Of a stretch of 64,000 bases of DNA, positions 1 through 9,121 are shown piece by piece. A program made the translations under genes and the position numbers. Source of the stretch: Letharia columbiana (Eukaryota; Ascomycota; Lecanoromycetes; Lecanorales; Parmeliaceae). The stretch's first letter is position 1; each line of letters begins with the position of its first letter. The stretch spans positions 1 to 64,000 of the forward strand of contig NW_023501115.1 in NCBI RefSeq assembly GCF_014066305.1, read 5' to 3'. The notes beneath the pieces are model-generated. The model worked only from the letters and a program-made list of their open reading frames with translations. It had not been told where the DNA came from and searched no databases.

Positions 1-590
1 AATAAGATATTAGATTTACTTATAAGTATAAATCATTAATACTTATAAGTAACTAGGGTATTACTATTATATTATTATAGATTAAATTATAATATAAAAA
101 GAAGATATATTCTTACTATCTAGAAATCTACTTTAATAGAGAATACTCGAAGACGCTAATATATATTTAATCTAAACTCTTTAAGCGTATTAAATCTAAT
201 AGAAATAACTTTATTAGAGACTTTTATAGAAGACTTTCATAATGTCATATTATTAAACGCGTCTAGTATAATTATTATAATTATAATATTTAAATATTAA
301 TTTAATCTATTAATAGTAGATTAAATTTTATAATTTTTATAGCGTTAGAAAGCGTAAAGCGAGCTTTATAATTTAAGAAATTATAAAGTAATTATATATA
401 TCGTAAACTAAGTAATTTAAAGTGTAAAACTTTTATATATAAATTTTTAATAAGAGAGCTTAAGAGAGTTAATAAGCTAATTTAGTTAATCTAATTAAAG
501 AGCGTAGTAACTTTAAATTAATAATTAATTATATATATAAATTTAAGATTTTCTAGCTTAACTCTATCTTATTCTTTTATATATATTAAT
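1..590. other. AT-rich, gene-free block, probably RIP-degraded repeat DNA
   Basis: The stretch is dominated by TA, TTA and AAT steps with only scattered C and G, and all frames are closed by frequent stops. It runs straight into a transposon terminal repeat that carries RIP-type transitions, so the simplest reading is an old repeat degraded by RIP. No coding potential or RNA gene is visible. The RIP reading is inferred from composition and the neighbouring repeat. Confidence 0.7.
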
Positions 591-641
591 ATATAGAGAT
601 CTATATCGAAAGTTCTATACATGCGCTAAAACTCTTGGCAT
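591..641 (+). repeat. Left terminal inverted repeat, RIP-mutated copy
   Basis: It matches the reverse complement of 1343-1393 over 51 positions with nine differences. At all nine this copy has A or T where the other has G or C, that is, C-to-T or G-to-A changes. The inner 23 bases (ending GGCAT) are identical. Confidence 0.8.
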
Positions 642-684
642 TCTTGGCAAATATTCTTAATATCTTGAATATCAATGCTTTGCA

Positions 685-825
685 TAGTAGCGATATCAAT
701 GCTTGCTATATATGATGCATGCATATATGATACATAGTAGCGATATTACTGCATGCATACGGGGTATATAATTGCGATATTACTGTGTGCATTATAGCGA
801 TAGCAGCGATATCAATACTGTGTAT
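685..825 (+). repeat. Degenerate short direct repeats (GCGATAT core)
   Basis: At least four loose copies of a unit with core GCGATAT followed by CAAT or TACT are seen near 690, 740, 774 and 806, interspersed with TGCATGCAT-like steps. Subterminal repeats of this kind are common inside DNA transposons, where they can bind transposase. The role here is inference. Confidence 0.45.
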
Positions 826-941
826 GCTTGCGCTGACAGGGGGACAGGGGAATAGGGGGAGAACATGAAGAATTTTAGTATATGTTCAGTACATGTCCAG
901 TACAGTAAGTGGGCATCTTCTCACTACTCTCCAATTCTAAT

Positions 942-1100
942 ATGCCCAATGCTCAGAGCATCAATCATAACGACGGAACCAGACTTCAGGCACTTACTTT
1001 GGCCGAACATGGCATTGCAGCGAAGATCGTTACGGCCATTACAGAAGTCTCTCGTTGAATCGTTAGTCGCCTGAAACAACAAGCCCGTGACACCCTTACT
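942..1100 (+). pseudogene. Transposase N-terminal fragment (HTH), broken
   Basis: From the ATG at 942 the frame reads MPNAQSINHND..., followed by a helix-turn-helix-like stretch (LQALTLAEHG...ITEVSR) of the kind that opens fungal Tc1/mariner transposases. A TGA at 1056-1058 interrupts it; reading through, the frame continues with IVSRLKQQARD before dissolving into the adenine run near 1100. The TGA is where a CGA codon could have changed by one C-to-T step. No DDE catalytic domain is present. The family call is from recognition of the pattern, not from a search. Confidence 0.55.
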
Positions 1101-1168
1101 GGAAAAAAAATCAAAAAAAAGAGAAGAAAAGAGAAAAAAAAAAAAAAAAAAAAAAATATAAAAAAAAA

Positions 1169-1199
<31 letters not shown>

Positions 1200-1246
1200 G
1201 GAGAGTAGAAAAGAAAAAAAGAAAAAAAAAAAAAAAAAAAAAAAAA

Positions 1247-1319
<73 letters not shown>

Positions 1320-1342
1320 AAAAAAAAAAAAAAAAAAAAAAA
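1101..1342. repeat. Adenine-rich low-complexity tract
   Basis: About 240 bases are almost all A, with a few G, T and C. It abuts the transposase fragment on one side and the right terminal repeat on the other. Such a long run is unusual for a nuclear genome and may be a sequencing or gap-filling artefact. Near 1420-1480 the sequence again shows homopolymer T, G and C runs. Confidence 0.8.
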
Positions 1343-1393
1343 ATGCCAAGAGTTTTAGCGCATGTGCAGGACTTTCGGTGCAGACCTCTGTAC
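1343..1393 (-). repeat. Right terminal inverted repeat, less mutated copy
   Basis: This is the partner of 591-641 and keeps the G and C bases at the nine differing sites, so it is closer to the ancestral end. Confidence 0.8.
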
Positions 1394-2993
1394 TGATATC
1401 TTAATTGTTTTTCATCTCTTGCGTTATTTTTTTTTTTTGGGGGGATTATTAAAAGGCCGCGGGGGTTTCCCTTTTTACCAAAAAAATAAAATGGTGATGA
1501 TGCCAGGTGATATAGATTATGATTAGCTTCTATCTATAAGTTCGTTATCTGCAAATAAGCTCCTTCGATCTTTTCGTAGTGCAAGAACAGCGTGGGATCA
1601 TATGAATGGTCGCTCGCATCAGTTATACAGTCTTTATTGATGTACTTTATTTACAAATCGTCGCAGAGTTCGGCTTTAGGCTCGAACTCCAGCGATTTGT
1701 TAGTGGCAATAGGCGTCAGATATGCTCTTGCGGTTTCCAGCCCAATAGCACTTTTTAAGTCGTCAATTACCGCAGCGAATCGCTGCTGTATGTGCCGTGG
1801 TACTTCAAGAGTCGTGCCGGATGCTCATAGTGAGAGTTGCAAATTCCAGAATGAGGGATTCTAGAAGGAAGGATTTATTGGACAGCCTTGCGCAAGCCCC
1901 CACCTAAAACAACCGTAAGCCATCCGAACGTCCCGATGGTGACGATGCTTCGGTTCGCATCCGTTTCAACGGAAACTGGTATTATTTCTTACGGAAATAA
2001 TACGAATAAAGTCATGTTAGCATTTGGCCCCCAAGCATGCCAGCCACCCGTATCTGCCATCCACCTCATTTATTACGGTACATAAAACGCGACCCGGGGA
2101 ATCTGGGGAAGAATCAATCCATCCTTCTTGATTATCACAACAAGTCATATAGTGGTGTGGTGGTTGAATGTTGATTGAAGACGGCTGTAACAGGCTAACA
2201 GCCCGCTAAGGTACCGTATGTGCGGAGAAAGGCGCGCTAAGGCCCGTCCAGCCAATCCCGTCCCATCCCCGGCACCCCCCCCACCTTCTATCTTTGGACG
2301 CTATCCAAATGAGAAGCGAGAAAAGTCAAATTTTACTCCTTAGAAACTGTGAGCGAGTAGGCACTTTAGGGAGTAGGTACATACGCTCTTTGAGGGAGTA
2401 GGGACTTCAATGGAATAGGCACTTTCCGGCTTGTTTCGGGCCCTGAGCCTTGAATGTCCGAAGTGCATACGGTAATATTAGAACCTCGAGCAACCGCTGT
2501 TGACTGTGCGGCAAGGCTTTCCCGCCCCTTTGCGCAGTGTTACTTGGGCATGTTGATGACATTAAAGGGCACATGCACGATACACAGACAGCGTATCAAA
2601 ACGACCCTGGCTGACCATATGTGTTTCAACCTGCTCACATTCTAGAAATCATTGGCTACATCCTGAAACAAACATGCAGAATTGATAAGCAAATGTAAGA
2701 GCTTTCAAAGGTCCGGACTTGGTGATTGGTATTCTCCCCATGATTGAGATGCTCCTAGTGGGGCATTCCTCTCAGGAGGTGGTTCATGGGGCTTTCAAGC
2801 TGAGACCCTGGAACAAATGCTCCAGGATATTACTACTGTCGCTCCCCCTAACGCTGGAGCTGTCAACAAAGACCCTTGTACTACATGATCTATATCAACA
2901 GAACTCCCAAATAAAGAAGCCAAACCCAGCCGAGACCCGCCTTTCTTTCCTCGCGGTGACGACCTCATGACACCAGGCTGGTGGTGTACGCTC
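1394..2993. other. No gene recognised
   Basis: Open frames here are short, lack good splice partners and resemble nothing known to me. The 3' part is presumably the promoter of the WSC gene. The region 2320-2430 contains three GGGAGTAGG- or GGAATAGGCACTT-like repeats of about 35 bases, of unknown role. Confidence 0.5.
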
Positions 2994-4573
2994 ATGGAGC
3001 AGTATACGCTTCTAGTCTTGCTTTGTTTCACAAGCCTTGTCAGCGCACGCAATCCCCAATGCCACACAAACGCGACGGCCGCTGTACAGCAGCTCAGTGG
3101 ATGGAATTACCTAGGCTGTTATCACGATACCTGGAATGATCGATTGCTCAAGGCCTCAAGTGTAAAGTTGTCGAACAACACAGTTGTAGGTTGTGCCAAG
3201 TTATGCTCTACTCAAGGGCACACGGTTTTCGGCGTTGAGGACAACCTGGAATGTTATTGCGACACCACTCTTCACCCGATGGCGAATACCTCGTTGTCGG
3301 ACCAAGCGTATTGTAACAGTCCCTGTTGCGGTGATGCTTCGGTATTGTGCGGAGGCGTTTGGTATATCGGTGTCTACCAAATTTCTTCTAGTGGCCGCGA
3401 GTTCACAACAAGAGACAGGATTGCTGTGGGCGTCAGCATCGGAGTCATGATGCTTCTAGCGGCCGTAATCCTCGGTTGGAAATACTACAACAGACGCAGT
3501 GTGAGCAAGTCTAGAAGCCTTCTTCCGCGCTTTGCATTCTGGACGTGCAGGAATAGCGAATTCAAAGGCAAATTCAAGCTGGCAGACCGCAGACCGTGGC
3601 GAAGATTGTCCGGCCGGTTCCAAAACCCTGTACGACATTGGCAAAACACAGTATGTTGGTAGCTTTTAATTGTTCGAGGACTTGCACTAATAAGAGTGTA
3701 GGGCAGTCACGACGAAGATTCACATTCAAATGTTACGAACGCCTTCAGGCAATGTGTGGCTTCCAACAGAGACTCACCAGTCATTGATGAGAAGCATCTA
3801 CTACCGACCGACGATGCGGACCTCTTGATCAAGTAAGCAATATGTGCCCCTAAAATTCAGGCACAGTGCTAACGTGACTTATAGAGGACAGTGCGAAGAT
3901 CTTCCAGAACTTCCAGGAGATAATCGGCAGCGCCAACCATACGAGGAGGTAATAAACCAGGTTGGCGGAAAAGTCGAGGTGATTCAATCCACCGAATGTG
4001 TGATGTGACTAATAGCTTTTGGCATAGGCTTTCAGCAAAGATATTCGAATAGCGATCGCAGGTGGACCGTATGCCCATGCGCGAGCGCTGCTAGATACTC
4101 AATGTCAAAGCGGGAACTGGATCTCTCGGCGACTTGTCGAACGCTTAGGCAAAACCAGCGAAATTTTGGGCGTCAATAATCCTCCAAGCCTAAAGGCCGT
4201 CAGCGGTCACAGCATAACACCCTATGGCATACTATCCCTTGACTGGAGGTGGAATGAAACAGGAAATAGAGTGCATCGATGCGATTTCTACGTCTTTCCT
4301 GAGTCAGACCATCTTGATATTATCTTTGGGGCCGAGTATATTGCAGCTGAGGACCTTGTCACCGTCCCTGTGTGCTCTTTCTCACCCCTGACGCAACATA
4401 GAAAGGATACCGACGGTAACTTCACCCTCAGCTCGCTTCCTAAAGAACCAACATTTTCTGACGGTCTGATTCTAGCTCAGGAGGCCGAGAAAGCCAAGGC
4501 AAAGCAGCAGCAAGAGAAGAAGAAGGCTGAGGTTGAAGCTCGAATAAAAGCATCTCGAAACAAGGAACAGTAG
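2994..4573 (+). CDS. WSC-domain membrane protein with retropepsin-like tail
   Basis: Four exons: 2994-3650, 3702-3832, 3885-3948 (or to 3978) and 4028-4573, giving about 465-475 residues. The ATG at 2994 opens directly on a hydrophobic signal peptide (TLLVLLCFTSLVSA); an ATG at 2967 in the same frame would bury it. Residues 36-129 form a WSC domain with its cysteine ladder (GCYHDTW, ECYCD, LCGG), a carbohydrate-binding fold found in yeast cell-wall stress sensors. One membrane span follows at about 142-163. After it comes a basic, then acidic, linker and, in exon 4, a stretch ALLDTQCQSGNWIS...LDIIFGAEYI that has the layout of a retropepsin-like aspartyl protease fold, with Gln where the catalytic DT/SG triad has Gly. 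The C-terminus is a Lys/Glu/Gln-rich helix. WSC is clear; the protease-like fold is inferred from motif shape. The exon 3 donor is uncertain (GTAATA or GTGATT). Expected topology: WSC outside, protease-like part in the cytoplasm. Confidence 0.7.
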
Positions 4574-5412
4574 TAAAGCGGCCAGTCAAGTTAGTCGCGG
4601 GGCTAGTAGTAAGGCTAGTATATACGAAGCTGGTCGCTATTCAATAGACATGGCAAGCAATCGCAAGTGTTGGATGAAGCGTAGAGGGTATGGGTATTCT
4701 TGTGATATAGCACTCGATGTATGATACAGTCAAAGTTCTGCCGGTCTTTGTAGGAAGGCCTAGGGAGAAATTCACCGCGAGAGTCCTTATAACCCGACCC
4801 CAAGCATTTGCTTCCCATCGCTCCGCATCTTTTGTTAGGGCTTTGGTAGTCTGAACAATTCCGTGGTCGAGGATGCGATCGAATTTGTAAGCTTCGATCA
4901 AGAATCACTCGTAGCCAGTTGACCTGTACACTCTATTATTAGAGAAGAACTTGGGTCTCTCGAGAGCGCTCTTGGAACGTGAAAGCCCTGGTTCGAACAT
5001 TGAGACTAACACCGTTTGGAGAACCCCTGAGCCATCTATCCCCTCGATGCTGTCCGCAAAACGATCGAACACAGATTCATTTCACCACGTCGTCTTTTAT
5101 ACCTCGTTCCTATAGCGAGGCTGGTCCATAAGCATTGGCTATTGAAGAGTATAGTCGACCCCTTGACTACTGCAGGCGTTATATCTTAAATACTTCGTAT
5201 GTGATTAAGGAAAAATAAAGTTTTTTAAGCTCAGACGCTTCCCAACCTGACCGCGGAAACCCTCCGCCCTACACTCAATATGGTACAACAAGATTTAGAC
5301 GCAGGGACAGTAGCAATTCTCGGGAGAGAGGCGGGCCGGTCTGAACAAGGGGCCCCTGGACACTTGGCACACTCGTAATATTAGCGGCATGATCTAATCG
5401 TAGCCGAATAAG
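4574..5412. other. No gene recognised
   Basis: Two overlapping minus-strand open frames (4615-4908) look random, and no splice-joined protein could be built. Nothing else is seen up to the MITE. Confidence 0.5.
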
Positions 5413-5818
5413 AGATAGGGTCTGCAAAGATTCTGAAGACGATTTTGAAGAATTATTAAAGATTATTAAGTTCCAGCTAGCCTATTCGAGTTAACTTCCG
5501 CTAGGGTGTAAGAAGAAGATTACATAGCTACATGAGTGGTACGTGGATCGCGACTACTTTGACTTCTCTGATTATTTTGACGTTTTTTAGTCAAGGCCTA
5601 CCCCTGCAATGCAACGACGCTAGTCTCTTACAGGGGCTATATTGGTCAATTGGCTTTTTGAAGTCTTCATGTGTGTTCTGAAGACTTCAGAACGCCCATG
5701 AAGCTGCAGCCAAGCAAATAGTATGAGGCCTATTAGTTACCTAATAGCTTAGGGTGAACTCGAAATCTAGCCGCATGTAGGCAAAATGTGGTCTTCAGAA
5801 TCTTTGCAGACCCTATCT
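5413..5818. mobile_element. MITE, 396 bp, TA target site, 28-bp perfect terminal repeats
   Basis: The segment 5413-5440 is the exact reverse complement of 5791-5818. A TA dinucleotide sits at 5416-5417 and again at 5814-5815, bracketing 396 bp that begin GGGTCTGCAAAG and end CTTTGCAGACCC. That fits a Tc1/mariner-type miniature element with TA duplication. The extra three matching bases outside each TA may be chance or part of longer termini. It encodes no protein. An internal near-palindrome at 5675-5693 (arms GTTCTGAAG) repeats the core of the terminal sequence. The perfect ends argue for a recent insertion that has escaped RIP. Confidence 0.85.
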
Positions 5819-6203
5819 AAGGAGGAACATGTACTTCGGAACAAGTTCCTTAGTACGCGTGGAAAGTATTATGCTACGACCGCCTTATGAATATGGGTTT
5901 GCGTTTGCGTTGCTCGATCGTCCGATGGGACTATTCCTGGTTCCTTCGGTCGTAACAATCCTCGAGAATACTATAATAGACAATATCGTTACAAGATTGC
6001 CTCACCTCGTGTGAAAGAGCAGGGCGACGTCTCAATACTGTTGTCAATTGACAACCACGTATGTCGCCAGATACGTTCTAATGCAGGTGAGACAATTACA
6101 TTGCCATGGGGCTACCAATCAGGATACAGCCCACGCTGCTGCTACAACATAAACCAGCTGTCAAGACCTTTTTCTTGCATCGAATCAATACCGTTGTCTT
6201 ACG

Positions 6204-7324
6204 ATGGAAGGTTATGCAAAATTGGCTTCCTTGATGGGAGCCAATCCTGAAGTGGCTATTCTTCGTCGGTTTGGAGCGATGAACGCTCAAAATCTACTAT
6301 ATTTTCAAGCGGAACTAGTAGCGTTGGAAGATGACCTTCGATATTATGCTGACCAAGACTCTGCATCGGATGACCTCGATCGAAAACTTTATTCAGAGTG
6401 CTGGGACTATCTCAGCAAATCGGACGATAAGAGTAGTGGTAGTGACGAAAGAGCCGGACAACAATGGCGGACAATGCTCAGGATACGTGAAAAACTGAAA
6501 GAGTATAGTTCGTCAAAGCCGATCCAACGAATCTATTGTTTCTCAATCTCGAATTTTGGAAGCAGTACTGAAACATCACAGACGAAGCGCTTCTGCACCA
6601 GACGGCGCTCGCAGGTCTTCAGAAGCCCAACCCCAGAGATCTCTCCTTTCTCCAGCAATGGATGGAATCTGTCTCAATGGGCAATGTGCGTCTGGTGGGC
6701 CAAGACAGTGATGTCTGGTCAAAGCCGGATAAATCAGACCTCATCGCTCTACAAGCTCGGCACGCCGACGATCCTCTTACGGCCTGGGTAACTAATACAG
6801 GGGTGCACTGGTGGCATCAGGTTGTTGGGAAATATCTGAGGGTACTGGTTTCCCTCCCACGCTGAAATAAAACGTCATTAATGATCCGAGCTTTTTGATG
6901 CTACTCTACATTGGAAAAAGCTTGGCTACTATCTTTACTTACTACGCCTTTACAGCAACCAGAAGCCACGAATTGGTCCGCCAATACAGTCTCCTACTCA
7001 CAAACTGGGCTCTCCCGCCTCCCGTCCCTCGTCGGTGTAGTTCTAGCTTCTCTACTCTCCCGATCGCCTCCATCGTTGTCCTGTACACAATCAGCTCTGA
7101 TCTAGTACGCTTGGTCGTGATTGGATTTTTCACGGCTGGCTTCTCAACTAGTCTGAAACTGGTGACAAATGCGAGACTAGTTGACGTGTTCACTGCTACT
7201 GCCGCGTAAGTACACATCTGTCCAAAGGGTGAAGAATATGAAGGCTGATGGAGTGGGTAGCTTCACTGCTGTTCAGGTGGTTTTTGTGGGAACGAATGGG
7301 AGTGCAGGTGGAAACAATCATTGA
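6204..7324 (+). pseudogene. DUF6594 membrane protein, frameshifted
   Basis: Exons 6204-6507, 6582-6841, 6956-7205 and 7261-7324 would give about 291 residues of the fungal DUF6594 family. Family hallmarks are GYAKLASLMG, RRFGAMNAQNLLYFQAEL, the split KEYNEALL joined across intron 1, PNPRDLSFLQQW and, at the C-terminus, the hydrophobic segments around SIVVLYTI and ARLVDVFTATAAFTAVQVVFVGTNG. In exon 3 the frame giving GVVLASLL and the next giving PIASIVVLY are out of register by two bases at the CTCTC run near 7053-7061, so no splice pattern I tried keeps both. Either a TC was gained, making a pseudogene, or the base call is wrong. Function of DUF6594 is unknown; C-terminal membrane spans are typical. 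It lies 386 bp downstream of the MITE. Confidence 0.75.
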
Positions 7325-8315
7325 AAAGATGGAAAGGGACTCTCAGGACATAGGAGAAATGTGCGGAAGATTCAGGAAAAGCCAGCGACCTGATTGATGT
7401 CCTCCTTAGTCAATATATCGAGATAGATTGAATCGTAGAACAATTGCTCTAGCCTACACAATCAACCCGAAATTCCACGAGATATACTAAATCTTGTCAG
7501 ACATGTAGATTCCGTGAACGGTCGCCGCATGATTCCTAAAACGCATCACACGGTTGAGCGTGACTGTCGCACATTCGGGAAGGGGGAAAGGGCAGGGTTC
7601 GCGGGGCCGAAAAGGGCGACGACGGTCGAAGTGCCGCTGCAACGAATATTTCAAATGTAGGTTGGTATGATCGAGGCAGTAAAGGCAATAGTCGGGTTTA
7701 TATCTTACAGGAAAGAGACAGAGAATCGAGGAGTCCGACTCAAAGTCGGACTTAACGGTATTCAAGGGACGTCCTGCGTTATTCACAAGGACGGCAGAAG
7801 AGGAAATAGACAGCTAGGGGAGCGAGCAAGGTCTACCAGGACTAGGGGAGGGCGATTTAAAAAAGGATGAATTCGAGGGCAAAAGTACACAAGAAGAGAA
7901 AGGATGGAAGAAGAGTTTGAGAGTCGTAAGAAAGATAAGAGGAATAAATTTGAGAGAGCGACCTTGGTAATTGAGTGTCTTTCCTATTGTCGCCGCTTCT
8001 CCATGAAGGCTCTGCGTATGAACTTTAACCAGACCATCAACTTATGTAGTATCGTAACGAACCGCCCACACGTAACAATTTCTGATAAGAATGCCAACCA
8101 GACAGCAATTTCCTCACCTTCAAGAAGGCGCAGTCACCCAGGATCATTCAGACTCGCGTGACGGTCACCCGCGTAGGGGGTGAGGTTGCGGGCAGATTTC
8201 GTAGTCTTGGCACCCGTTATCGATAAGCATACAATTAGGGCCGATGCCAAGACATCACCATCCACCGCCTTGGAATGGGAGAAACTTTTTTGGAGTGCGA
8301 TACATAGCCATCCGG
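7325..8315. other. No gene recognised
   Basis: Only short overlapping open frames on both strands (7487-7870, 7904-8161) with no family signal. The 3' part is the likely promoter and leader of VPS25. Confidence 0.5.
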
Positions 8316-8939
8316 ATGGCTCCTGTCCAACCTCGTACCGCCGAATCATTCACCTACCCCCAGTCCTACTCCTTCCCACCATTCTTCACCCTCCAACCCA
8401 ACCTCCAAACCCGCCTCTCCCAACTCCGCAAATGGTCCCGCCTAATCCAGCGGTACTGCCGGCATCACCACGTCTTCAAGCTTTCTCTGGTCGCTGCCCT
8501 CGACACACCCTTGTTCAAGAACGCAGAACTGAGGAAGAGGTTGAGCGTGAACGATGCGTTGCAAGTGGTGGATTGGATGACGAGGGATGAGGGTGGTAGG
8601 AGGGCGGAGTGGATCGATGGAGGGGTAGAGGCGAAGGGGGGAACGACGTGGGTGTATTGGAAGAGGCCTGAGGAGTGGGCGGAGGTGATTGTTGGGTGGG
8701 TGGAGGACACTGGGCAGAAGAATACCGTGCTCACGCTTTATGAGTTGATGAACGGGGAGATGACTGTGGGACAGGGTATAGTACCTCGCGAGAAAAGGTC
8801 GAAGTCGAATGCTCACGGAATGCTAGATTTTCACGGCATGGACGCCGAACTGTTCCACAGATCGCTGGCCGTGTTGGTCAAACGGGGCAAAGCGCAGGTA
8901 TTTGGAAGTGAAGATCAACAGGGAGTCAAATTTTTCTGA
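8316..8939 (+). CDS. VPS25: ESCRT-II complex subunit Vps25
   Basis: A single-exon protein of 207 residues. It opens with the family's PPFFTLQPN segment, followed by RLSQLRKWSRLIQRYC and FKLSL, then the two winged-helix domains that make up Vps25; WVYWKRPEEWAEVI is typical of the middle and GMDAELFHRSLAVLVKRGKAQV of the end. Vps25 binds Vps22 and Vps36 in ESCRT-II and recruits Vps20 to drive sorting of ubiquitinated membrane cargo into multivesicular endosomes. The ATG at 8316 gives the usual family length; an in-frame ATG at 8244 would add 24 atypical residues. It converges on Rtt107, with 182 bp between the two stop codons. Confidence 0.93.
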   Translation: MAPVQPRTAESFTYPQSYSFPPFFTLQPNLQTRLSQLRKWSRLIQRYCRHHHVFKLSLVAALDTPLFKNAELRKRLSVNDALQVVDWMTRDEGGRRAEWIDGGVEAKGGTTWVYWKRPEEWAEVIVGWVEDTGQKNTVLTLYELMNGEMTVGQGIVPREKRSKSNAHGMLDFHGMDAELFHRSLAVLVKRGKAQVFGSEDQQGVKFF

Positions 8940-9121
8940 AGGATGCCTGCATTGAGTGCTGCTCTTGCAGCCTGAACGTTACCATCACCGAACACTTTCC
9001 CACGAAGCCGGGTCTGATATACAGACGTTCAATCGCCACCCATCTCTCTCGACATGCGAATAAAAAAGGACTTGTGCTGTCACAAACGCTCCGCTCAGTC
9101 GTCCAAATGCCCCCCATACGC

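Larger units (their letters stand above)
591..1393. mobile_element. Remnant of a Tc1/mariner-type DNA transposon
   Basis: The element is bounded by 51-bp inverted repeats (591-641 and 1343-1393). Between them lie a short set of degenerate repeats, the first part of a transposase-like reading frame (942-1100) and a long adenine run. The body is far shorter than a full element of this class, which usually encodes a transposase of 350-550 residues, so it is non-autonomous and internally deleted, or the inner part was lost in assembly. The class assignment rests on the helix-turn-helix fragment plus the terminal repeats. TA target duplications cannot be confirmed in the AT-rich left flank. Confidence 0.6.

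Noticed and set aside
986..1249. Minus-strand frame rich in Phe
   Set aside because: It is simply the translation of the adenine run on the other strand.
4955..5035. GGTTCGAAC T-loop-like sequence suggesting a tRNA
   Set aside because: The flanking bases do not form a T-stem, and no acceptor, D or anticodon arms can be drawn.
8442..8816. Long minus-strand frames opposite VPS25
   Set aside because: They are antisense shadows; the plus strand encodes a clear Vps25.
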